From Bugulina stolonifera (Eukaryota; Bryozoa; Gymnolaemata; Cheilostomatida; Bugulidae), in assembly GCA_935421135.1 (NCBI GenBank), contig OW285192.1:16593001-16657000 (forward strand): 64,000 nt of DNA, in the 5' to 3' direction. The notes beneath the pieces are model-generated. The model did not search any database and was not told where the DNA came from. It saw only the letters and a program-made list of their open reading frames with translations. Below are positions 1 to 26,484 of this stretch, one piece after another; position 1 is the stretch's first letter; each line of letters begins with the position of its first letter. A program made the position numbers and the translations under genes.

Positions 1-14876
<14,876 letters not shown>

Positions 14877-14969
14877 ACCCCCCTGTAGCTAGAAAAACGC
14901 TCATCGTTGTTTTTTGTCATATATATGTCAGCAGAACTGCGGGGTCTGGTCTTGCCATCATAACCACAG

Positions 14970-15150
14970 ATAGAAACTAGAGTAGAAACTAGAGTAGAAA
15001 CTGGAGCAGAAACTGGAGTAGAAACTAGAGTAGAAACTAGAGTAGAAACTGGAGTAGAAACTGGAGTAGAAACTGGAGTAGAAACTGGAGTAGAAACTGG
15101 AGTAGAAACAGGAATAGAAGCTGGAGTAGAAGCTGGAGTAGAAGCTGCGT
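14970..15150. repeat. 12-bp minisatellite (AGTAGAAACTGG)
   Basis: About 15 copies directly 3' of the first ABC gene; the plus-strand unit alternates AGAGTAGAAACT and GGAGTAGAAACT. The Ser/Thr/Pro-rich minus-strand frames across it are artefacts. Confidence 0.92.
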
Positions 15151-16466
15151 AGAAATATTTCATCCATGTGTTATTTATTCTTTAATTTCAACCTTCTGCA
15201 ATTAAAATAATAATGACATTATTTAACTCCATACAATAGCTTTTTCTGCACTCAGTACATCCACTGCATTTTCAATCCATGAAATATTATGAAATATTAT
15301 AATATCAATCTAAAAGAGAAGACAACTCCCCGTTGAAATATTGTGTATATAAGGGATGAAATGTTATCAACTCATCAGCTTAAAAACATGCTGCACCCTC
15401 TGTCTAACAGAGTAATATGGTGCTCCGTCCAATTCAAATTGTTTTGCATGACCCTATTTACCTAAGAAAAATCATTCACACGTCATATACATTTACATTA
15501 TATACATGTACATCTCATTTGCATTTACATGTACATATATACCATGTATGTCATCATACATAGACATTTAAATGTACATGGGTAGCCTGCCCAAGTTTTG
15601 TAGTGCTCTTATAAGTCTACTTAGTTTTTTTCAGAGTACATCTACTTTTCTCTCTTTAAGTTTCTCTGATGGATATAAAATTGGCTACTATTAGATATAT
15701 TTGAAGGAATGTACATGCACCAAGACTATTGAAAGTGTTTGGTCTGCTTGTCCACTTATATAGGCAAAAGCTATCACTATTTCAAGGAAAGAATTGCAGT
15801 AAATATGCTGCCATCAGATGAGTATGTACCTACGGAGGAGGACAAGAAATATAAAAAATGGAAACATCTCCTACCATTCAGGAAAGAGTCAAAGTAAGAT
15901 GGTGTATTATCAGACATTGTACATAATTATTGTTATCAATAAGCGTACTACCTCAGGAAATGGTCAAAGTGAAACTATGTTTCCATGCTTACAATGTATT
16001 ATAGGCTGCATTTCCGGTTAGATGCTGCAACCACTTTTATTTCACTACATGCCCTACCAAAGGAAATTTGTTATATAAATGTACATGTACATGTGCATTG
16101 TATATTATACACATACATAGTACCGTGTATTTAAAGCTTGGATTAGAATTTTAAATCACAAAGTATTGAGTTGTTTATTTTATGCACTTAGAAACCCAAA
16201 GACACTGCCACAGGTTCATGCAGGTCTCCTCAGCTTCTTCTCAGTGCACTGGGCCACAGGGTTTGTCTACAGAACATACAAACATGGATTTACAGAAGAA
16301 GAACTTTATGATACTCCATGGAGAGACTCAGCTGGCTACAACTCTAAACGGTATGTCTGAGATATGGCAGGAGATTGTCTTATAGATATGAAACTGAGCA
16401 GTAACAGCGTTTGGTTTAATCTAGAGGTTTTGCTCATTTTAACTTATATACTGTATACTCGTATAT

Positions 16467-16953
16467 CAGGGGTTCCCAACCGTTTTTAGCCTAAGTACCC
16501 CTTAGCAGTCATGTAGCAAACAACGTACCCCTTAGCAGTCATGTAGCAAACAACATACCCCTTTGTAAAACTGTGCTTAACCAAGGATATCTTTGGTTTA
16601 ATTCAATTAATATTACATGACTTGTATACATTATCAAAGTGTGCCCCTTCAACAAGTAAATAACTGCAGCATGGTATGAAATTTTTATTTATTAATTATT
16701 TAATGATAACTGCGCAATATAACTTTCATTGGCTGTAATGTTTTATGGCTTTCACACTGGTTTAGCTCAACTTTATTTGCATCAGTGAGTCATTTGATGT
16801 TCAGTTCAGCAATAGATAATGATAATCCATAATTGATGGTCTGTAACCAAAAATCACTGTCAAAAATGTGTTAAGTTGGTAGCTTGCTTTGTACCCCCTA
16901 GATTTCTAAAGTGTACCCTTAGGGCTACATGTACCCCAGGTTGAGAACTCCTG
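16467..16953. mobile_element. hAT-like MITE
   Basis: Begins CAGGGGTTCCCAACCG and ends GGTTGAGAACTCCTG, the widespread hAT terminal motif. 487 bp, no coding capacity, with an internal duplicated segment (CTTAGCAGTCATGTAGCAAA). It sits in the second intron of the paralog. The target duplication is not clear. Confidence 0.65.
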
Positions 16954-19900
16954 GTATGTATGCGTAGGCGAGTGTCACAATATGCATACATATACATGTA
17001 GCTAAAGTACTAATGATAGCACTGGAAAATAAAAGCACACTCTTAGTACTGCTGATAAATTTGTGGACTTTCTTGAACGTATTTTAGCATGTATGTATGT
17101 AGGTCTTAAATTGTGTCAAGTATGTAATATAAGAGAACAGTAAGACATACATGTACATGTAGGTCTACATTAAGAAGTATGGTATCACATAGTTATCTAC
17201 ACATATTTAGTACAAAGTACGTTTAAAGTAATTATGATACACGCTGTGATAATAGCTATGAGACGCATCAGCTATGTAATTATAATGAAGGTGCCTGACT
17301 TTCAAGCTGCATGTACACTGCACCAACGTATCTTCAGATTTGTCTACACCCAACAAGTTCAGATTACACAACGCCCTTGTTTCACAGCAATAGTAAAATT
17401 TCTGAAGAAGCTTGTATAATGTATAATGTGAGATTGTGCATTTTGACTTTCCAGTTGCATTTGAATTAGCAACCAATAGCGTCACGCAATACAGTGTGGG
17501 CAAGAGAGCACATCTCTGCATCTGTCATACGAATTGCTGCTAACCTGAATATAAGAGGCTGCATCGAATATGCACATAAATCACCTGCCACAACCTGTCA
17601 CAACCCCTTTAAGCATGTTTACTATATCATGTATGTCAGAATACTTTCTGCAAGTGAACACCAGTATTTTTCATGCTGTACCTGTATGATAGTTCCCCAT
17701 AGATTTTTTACAATGATAATGTCTATAGGAAATTCATTATTATTTTTATTATTGTTATATTCGGAAATGGTTTATTGGCTTCAAAAACGTTCTATTTCTT
17801 CTATCCATTGCACAAACACAGATTTAAAGATCTCTGGAAAGAAGAAGTTGTTAAACAAGGTCGAGACAAGGCATCAGTTCCTCATACTATATATAGAATG
17901 ATAGAAACTAGATACATCTGTGCCAGTCTGCTCAACCTACTCCTTGATATAGTGGCTATTCTACGATCTGTAAGTTAAAAACTGTTTATATCAATACCAA
18001 GTTGTCAGTTTCTACAGCTACTTCCAGAATAATATGGGTCTTACTTACTTGTTATTGGTTTTCCCTGCTCCTTGTTTGGTATGTTTAATATAGGCCTACA
18101 TGTGCATTCAATACAATTATTTGATTACTCAGAAACAAATAGCTTCTTTTCCAATAAAGTACTCTAATAATTAGTGTTCTACTGTTACATAACTTTCTGC
18201 TTGATAAAAATTGAGCTAACTCTAAAGATTTTCACATACTAAGCAATAGTCAGGTGCAATTATATGTAGGACATACAGAACCACTTGCAATCATTCGGAT
18301 ATGGAATCTTTATTTCAGGCATATCTCCTAAGAAGACTTCTGGTGATGATGCAAACACCAGGGTCTGACTATGGTACACAGGTGGCATACATTATACTCA
18401 TAGCGTTCTGTTCTGTCATCAGATCTATGTCTCTCACAGCAATATTTAACATTGCTAGTCCATCAGGTATACTTGTATTTATGGCCGATCATCAACAAAA
18501 TATTGTTAGCAGATTATCTCTTTACTATTATGAAAACACTGCTGAATGGTCAATGATACAAAAAGGAAACACTTCCTAATACCACTAACAACCATGAGGG
18601 GGTTTGAACCATTAACCACTGGTTCAAAACCAGTCAAATCTAGCAACACGTTGTGTTTGTTTCCTGTAGGGAGAGAGTCAATGATTGTGTAACTAGTTAT
18701 GCATGAACGTAACTTGTACTATATAACGTGCAGTCATGTACAATGTATGTTATGAATTATCATCACCACATTATACAGGTATAAGGATTAGGAGGGGAGT
18801 TCTTTCATATGTCTTTAAGAAGATTTTATGCTGCAGACCTCAGAGCAATTCTATTGGCAATGCAAGTATCTGTTCCATGCATTTAGGACATAGAATTATA
18901 GTATTACGTAATATCTCTATCGTCACTGCTCCACATAAATGTGACCCTTCTCTGTAATATTCCAAAAGTTTAACTCGTTTGTATAATTTTATTCAACATA
19001 AACTTTGTTTTAGTTGGTAAACCTGTGCGCAAACGATGGACAGAGATTATATGATGCAATACTCTACGCCCCCTTCTTATGCAGCTTTGTGCCTGTGATT
19101 GGATCAGTTGTGTATTCATGGTATCTCATTGGACCATGGGGTCTCCTTGGATTTACAATATTCTTTGCCTTCCTTCCATTGCAAGTAAGTTTACCAGTCT
19201 ATACTGCATTAGGATAGGCTATTAACCATGTCCATAAAATTCTTTATACTTGTAATCGCCTAGACAAAATATGAGTAGAGGAGAGGAAATTGGGCAGTAT
19301 TGCATACGGAAGAAGTAATGTTGTCTAGTATATGCAGACTAGAATCGTATATATGTATTCTAACATCAGGTAGAGCAGTAAAACAATGCTCACTTAGCAG
19401 CCCTCATTTGACTAGTGCAAGCCACAAAACGTTGGTGGGGACTTACAACGCTTTATTTCCTGCATTTTAGATATTTTTATCCAAGTTAGTTTTTGCTTAT
19501 CGGGAAGAAGCAATCCCCATCACAGAAGAAAGAGTTAAACTAATGAGTGAGATAGTTACAGCTATAAAGTTAATCAAGATGTATGCCTGGGAGAAATCTT
19601 TTGCTCTAAAGATACAGGGTAAAAATAGTTGCCATATGTTTCCATGTGCATATGCATGTAGACCTGTATCTTTTCATGCATGTAGCGCCTACTTGAACCA
19701 TGGATATACTGTTAAAATTTATTATTGATGTGAGTTAGTGTTTTAATAAAACTAGAAATTTATGCAGCAAATATTGCAATGCCTAGCAAAATCCTTCAGG
19801 TGAAGATTAGAGGGTGGCCAGTCACCAACTCACCATCGAAGTTGATTTGGCATAAGGCTAGGCATCCCATTTGCATGACCTTTAGCATGTATGCCACATT

Positions 19901-20764
19901 CTCTTCTGTCTATCTTGTTGGAAACATAAAGGTGTGTAAGGTAAATCATTCGTAGATGTTCGACGACAGGAAGTGAAAGTTATGAAGAAGTCTCTCATTA
20001 TCCAAAGTCTGCTAAGTGCTCAAACACAGGTGGTGCCGATAGTTGCTACTGTACTTTTCTTGCTATGACACTGTCCAACATAGACATCACTGTTACCCAG
20101 GTATGTAGTAATAAATGTCAAGCTGGAAACACATGAGAGCATTTTTGGCAAGCGTCTTAGTGGCATGCACCAAACACTACAGCTACAATAAACACACAGT
20201 GTGAATCAACAAGTCGTTTCTCAGTCTCTATTCGCTGCGAGTCAATGAATGCACCAATGTTTGTTGAATTAGTTCACCAGTCAATCATTGATGAGCAGAT
20301 CTCTCTACAGCTTCTCTTAGCGCAGTTCAAGTATTCATTGGGTGGTGGGACCTGAACAAATTCGACCCAAAATGCCCTCATGTGTTTCTGCTTTTAAGCT
20401 CCACATTTTGAATTATAATGTGTGGGATCTTTAAAAAATTCTGGCTGTTGGGCTCAAACATTAAATGTTACATTAATTAACATACATGTACATACATACT
20501 CGTACATACATCATTTATCTGTTTGAAGGCGTTTACTTACGTATCGCTACTCAACACACTTATGATTCCGTTGCTCACTATGCCAAACTGTGTGAAATAT
20601 CTGGCTGAATGCCTCAGTGTCTGTAATAAAGTGAAGGTGAGTAAGATTTCTGTAGATGAGTTTTGACATAAGTTTTTTTACCACAGATGGTATGTTACAT
20701 CTGCAGGTTTCATTGCTGAAGCATATAAAATACTGGAGAAGGATGCAATCCATATGTAGATTCT

Positions 20765-20840
20765 TAGGCTATCCAACTCGCTGAGTTGGTACATCTGACT
20801 GCTACGTCAGCTGAAAATCTATTAAATCACACTTATGAGA
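20765..20840 (+). repeat. tRNA-like relic
   Basis: CGCTGAGTTGGTA resembles a tRNA A-box, and CTGACTGCTACGTCAG can form an anticodon-like stem, but the B-box is degenerate. Probably a decayed tRNA or SINE head, not an active gene. Confidence 0.3.
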
Positions 20841-22734
20841 GGAAAATGGCGTCATCCTAAACATCTGAAATCTGGATGGTTGTATTTACTTGACAATCGT
20901 TGTTGCACTTGAATATTCATTTAAATTAGTAAGTGAAAATCATCCCCGGCAGCCGAAGACTGTTGTCTGTACCTCCCTTTAATCCATTCTATTGGCAGAT
21001 CACTGTGTGTTATATGTTGTGCATTATGTGTTATAGCGACTATTTAAATCCAGTAGTTTAAATTTCAGGCTATTCTAGTAATAGAGGATCACCCAATGGA
21101 GATCACATCAATGAAAAGTAATAAAAACTTGGTGGAAATAAGAAATGGCTGCTTTAGGTGGACTGCACCTGAAACACCACGAAATACTGATAATGGTAAA
21201 CAAATAATTTCTACTTCTATATACTAAAAATTTGTTGTATTTCAGTGCAGTCTAGTATAGTCTATTTGATACATAGGTTGGTGATTCTGGTGTAGAATAT
21301 CTTACAGGTGACGTCACAAAACCAAGCAACAGAGAATATGCCAGTATCAATGCATTTAAATCAAGGAAAAGTTTAACTGCTAGACATGGAGTCTCGGAAA
21401 GACAGCCTCTCATCGCTCCAGCAGAAGATGGTACTGCAAGAGACACTATTGTGACTCTACATGACATTACAATGACCTTGACAGAAGGCACATTACTGGG
21501 TGTCTGTGGTTCTGTAGGAAGTGGTAAAACATCTATCATACAGGCTATACTCGGACTGGTAAATTTTATGTTAAACACAGAATAGCAATTTAAGTGCTAA
21601 AATTCACATGAGCCAAAAATAAAGCAATATTGGAACTGCTCAGGGAGATGACTCATACTCATATAACCTGTGAAGACCCTGTCATGTGTTGGGTTGTCTA
21701 CAAGTTCAAGTTCTCCAACATAAATATTATATCTTCCTTAAGCTTGACTTGCAGTTAAACTAATATACATGTAGATATGTTTCATCCAATAAGGGTAAGG
21801 AACTCAGGTTAAATATGACCATGTCACAGTATACAAGTATACAAAAGCAATTTTATTCTACCCGTTTCCTAATAAAATAATAAGTGATATATTATTATAC
21901 ATTTCATTCATTCACTCTGTAGATGTCAAAGGAAAGCGGAGAGATAGCTGGGAATAAAGAGAAGGAAATAGCCTATGTTTCACAACAAGCTTGGATTATG
22001 AATGCTACTGTCAGAGAAAATATTCTCTTTGGTCAACCATTTGATGCCAAAAAGTAAGTTGAAACTTTTAGCAGACTCAGAATTGATCTATTCAGGTTTT
22101 ACCTTGTCAATGAGAAACGGTGTAACGAATACTTTGCATCTTAATCTTTAGATATGAGGAAGTAGTAGAGGCCTGTGCTTTAGTGAGTGACTTCAATCAA
22201 CTTCAAGCTGGAGATCAGACTGGGATTGGAGAGAGAGGAATAAATTTATCTGGTAGACAAAAGCAGAGAATCAGTATAGCCAGAGCTATTTATAGGTAAT
22301 ATACAGTACTGCGTGTGCTAGTGACTGCACATGCTGCATTTTACGCTAGATTACAAAAACGTCACCGTGTCCATGTAATGCTAATATTGTATAACTTCTG
22401 TTTGTAGTGACTCAGACATTGTTTTACTAGACGATCCCTTGTCAGCGGTAGATGCCCATGTAGGACAGCATATATTTACTAACTGTCTGAAAGGGTTGCC
22501 AAGGAATAAAACTGTTCTATTTGTTACACACCAGTTACAGGTACATCCATACCTATTCCACTCTTCAGCACGTAAACTGTATGTTTTGAAAAGCTTGATG
22601 TTCAATTTTGACATAATAATGATCTCTGTTCAAATAGCTTTGCATAACTTTGACCTTTGCTAACTTTGGGTTAGTTCTTAGTAGGATTCGCATGCATATC
22701 TAATACTTTGCCTAAGCAACACTGCAAGTTTTGT

Positions 22735-22905
22735 TTAATATAATAATATAATATAAATATAATATAATATAATATAACATAACATAATAGTAATACAATA
22801 TAATATAATAGAATTTAATATAATATAATATAATATAATATAATAGAATTTAATATAATATAATATAATATAATATAATATAATATAATATAATATAATA
22901 ATTAT
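22735..22905. repeat. AT-rich microsatellite (ATAAT/ATATA)
   Basis: Imperfect 5-bp TAATA repeat in an intron of the ABC paralog; it gives Ile/Tyr-only frames. Confidence 0.93.
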
Positions 22906-25546
22906 GTTTACATACATCAGATTAGTACTCAAGATATGCCATCTTAGAAACCTACCATTTAGATACTAATACTCATCACATAGATAGGTTGGTTAAATAA
23001 TAAATATAATATACATGAACGTAATGAGATTATACCCCACAGTTCCTCTCATCATGTGACTACATACTGGTAATGAAAAATGGCCGCATAGCTGAAGAAG
23101 GAAAATATACAGACCTAATAAGAGACACTGCCGGGGAATATTCTAATCTGATCACTCTGTTTCATAGCTCTAAGGAGAAGGGAGATAAAACAATTGAGAA
23201 TGACAGTCTTGAAAATGGTGAGAACTGCTACCTGCTGAATGAATATGTCATAGAATTAAACAAACTCATAAAAAACTCTTTGTGACTTCCAAGCCACTTA
23301 TTTCAGGCATGAGACGTAGCAAAATTCAGTACAAATATTGTTTACTACAATGCTATGATCCTCGAGTACAGTAGCTCTAGAAACTAAATGTACATTTGAT
23401 GAATAAGCGTAAAGCTGAAAACTGTGCAAAGGTATTATGACTATCTTTTGTAGGTGGTGAGACCCTCAAGATACAAGACATATCCAGAAAAATGAAAAAT
23501 TTGTATGTACAGTACATATACCATTACTACATGTATATTACACTATGATATTGTACTACATGACTCTACCATCATGTTGCACTATGACATTATCGTAGAA
23601 TATGTTAGGCTGCTTGAATTTTAAGCATATTGCTAAGAAGCCCTTGATAAAATTGACTTACTTTTTGACAAATTCTTGAGTAATGAAGCAGATTTTGGAG
23701 TTCATCGTGCGCTATATACTGCATAAACATAAACAGTTTTAGTTTTTACTTAGGCTACAATATTGAGTACATCTAATTAAAATAGCAACAGTTTTACACA
23801 AATGAATTGTGTGTATAATAATGTTTTATTTATTTCTGTTTAGTGCAAGAGAAAAGAATCTGAATTAATTGGTCAAAGAGAAAGCAGTGGCCAGAGCCTC
23901 ACGGACTACACTTCAGGCTCTGGTGGGTCCTTGACATGTCTAGTTGAACTGCCTGAAGTAGACCATGCTAATAATAAGTATACATTGGAGGAGGCAAATA
24001 TAAAGTCAGTGCTTTTATATATCCTTCAAATATATTGAATGACACGAACTTACAGTTGATTAGACCAGTAATAATCAAGAACACTCCAACTAAAACAGAA
24101 GTGGGATAACTCTTAACAATAATCTGGTCTCTGGACCATCAAATTGAATCCAAGCTATTACATCATACCATATTATTATGTTCTATTACTTATCACTTCA
24201 ATTTTCAGTACACATAGGTTCTAGTTACACCATGCATGTACATGTATGTTACAAATTGCATCTCAAATAACTCTACTCAGAAAAAAATTCAAAGTTATGA
24301 TAAAATAATGTAAAAGTTAAAGAGGAAACCAGGAATACATTTGTTAAAACGCTGATTGATTAGATGCATTTTTTATAAGAGCCACATACATGTATAAACA
24401 TATGCATATAATTATATCATAGGCTACTGAGATAACCAAAGCTTCAAGTGTCATATATTACATTCAAGCTAGTAGAATATCACTAGTCATCCACATCTAT
24501 TCAGGATTCTATATGTCATGCTACTTAACCCTATTCATGCTAAGGTTATTACAGATAACACTATCCCCATATTTAAGGTACAACCTGGATCCTTTTGGAG
24601 TGTACAGAGACAAAGAGTTGTGGTCTGCCCTCAAGAAGTGTCATGTTAAACATACTATAAAAGCTCTTGATGGACAGTTGGATGCTTCTATAGTAGAAAA
24701 TGGGGAAAACTTTTCAGTTGGGGAGAGACAACTCCTGTGTATGGCTAGAGCTTTACTAAGGCACAGTAAAATACGTCTTTTAGATGAAGCAACTGCAGGT
24801 AAAAATCAAAGCATGATATTACTGACTATCAGGGGTGTTTTTAGGGGTATAATAGCAAAACTAAAGAAAGCAAAAGGTAGTTTTTCTGTGATGTTAAAAT
24901 TCACACAAAAGTCAAGGGTGTTCAACTGGATGTACCAGCCAATCACTTTGATGCCATAACTTTAACCATGGCTGCTGTTTGTTTTCTGTCAGTGGTCAAT
25001 GACCATCATTCAACTCAGTAATACTATCTTCATTTTCACCCAATTATGCTAGAGACTGTCATAACCATCACAACAGACTTGTTTTGATACAAAAATGGAT
25101 ATTGCTGCAATGTTTGGCCATAGATACGGAGACCGATTCTTTAATACAAGATACCATCAAAGAGACATTTGCTTACTGTACTATGCTGACTATAGCTCAT
25201 AGACTCAACACTGTAGTAACTTATGATAAGATTCCAGTCTTGGATAATGGGAAGGTAAGACAAACTTTATTCAGTCCACTCTATTTAACCTATTGCTCTT
25301 TCTTGAAATCATTGAAACAGAAAGTAGTTTCCCTTATTATACCATCTACATGTATCTTTTCTTCTCCTCATTATCCTTTTTATATGGGGTAATACACATT
25401 TTGCATTAAACTAATCGTTTATTTCACAGGTGATTGAATTTGACACGCCTACAGTTCTCTTAGCCAATGAGGAATCAGTATTTGCTCGGATGATGTCTTT
25501 ACAGGAGACACAAAAACAAGAAGCTATGGACAACATTTCTTATTAG

Positions 25547-26484
25547 TTAATCCTACAGGTGTTTGAGGGCCTTAATTTTACATGTACCGTCAGGGCCCTC
25601 AACCACCCGGATGTAATACAAATTGTTGGGATTTTTGTTCAGACCAGGTTGAGACGCTGGTACAATCTTGGAAAGGCATGTATTTTCACAGTAATTACTA
25701 GGCGTACTACATGCATGTCATTTTTCATTTATGTTCACAAATTTATAAACCTAATATTTACATGTATATCCACAAGTACATTTACTGTATAAACTCTACA
25801 GATTATAACAATAGTACATGTACATTATCAAGTCCTGTACATGCAATCTTTTGACAAAGAAAACAGATTGGTAGCTACTATTATATGCTGCTAGTTTAGC
25901 TGTTGGTTTGGGCCTAGAAAAGTAGTGAATTTACATGTACATGTACATTATATTATATGGATAAAATTACTAGAGGCATCATTTTGTTGTTAAAATATAA
26001 TATCAGTTGGATGACAAAAGATTTGCAATAATTTTGACCAAAAATTTAGTAAAATGAAAGAGCTCAAATATTTTATCACCTAACTAATATTTTACATTTT
26101 GATAGTAAGAGGTATTTTATTCATCACAAAACTGTTCTACTGAAACATTTTAAATCTATAAGAGCGTATACACTGTATGATGCTAAACCAATGAGATGGG
26201 CTACTCAGTTTCAGCATCCTTCCCTCAGTACTATTTACATAGAAGATTCTTTAGGTATGGAAATAGTATAACTAAATTTATTGAACATTGATTCAAGTGG
26301 GAATCAAGTGCTTGAAGGAGTACTAAAGTATTAAAGTATGAATAACTAACTGTTAAAATATGGCAGACTGCCAAAGGTTTCATGCCACTTAAATTGAGCA
26401 AGCATCAATAGTGTAAAATAGTTAAACCTGTCCACCATTGGCAGCGGAAAGTTTCAACTATTTTATTGGAAACATAAAGTAGCT
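25547..26484. other. Spacer between convergent genes
   Basis: Separates the ABC paralog from the end of the SLC45 gene. I see only AT-rich sequence with TACATGTA words and one weak open stretch (26107-26253) flanked by splice-like sites. Confidence 0.5.

Larger units (their letters stand above)
15805..25546 (+). pseudogene. Tandem ABCC5-like paralog, truncated and probably inactive
   Basis: Head-to-tail copy 0.9 kb after the first gene; even some introns still align (2334-2430 with 22054-22151). Proposed start at 15805 (MLPSDEYVPTEED). Exons: 15805-15893, 16192-16350, 17822-17969, 18319-18466, 18779-18861 (GC donor), 19014-19184, 19471-19618, 19956-20100, 20529-20636, 21069-21195, 21308-21558, 21923-22053, 22152-22295, 22408-22540, 23043-23217, weak linker exons near 23453-23502 and 23844-24004, then 24578-24798, about 25124-25254, 25430-25546. 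This supplies the N-terminal region (NLCANDGQR is ABCC5-like), TMD1 and NBD1. Exons matching 4611-13219 of the first gene (TMD2 and NBD2 Walker A) are absent. Further damage: a 4-bp deletion in exon 19956-20100 with a stop at 20066-20068, LSGGQ changed to LSGRQ, and the acceptor before 25124 changed from AG to GG. A transcribed half transporter cannot be excluded, but the frameshift precedes NBD1. Confidence 0.8.

Noticed and set aside
26107..26253. 49-codon open stretch with acceptor-like and donor-like ends
   Set aside because: Isolated, no recognisable domain and no partner exon in phase.
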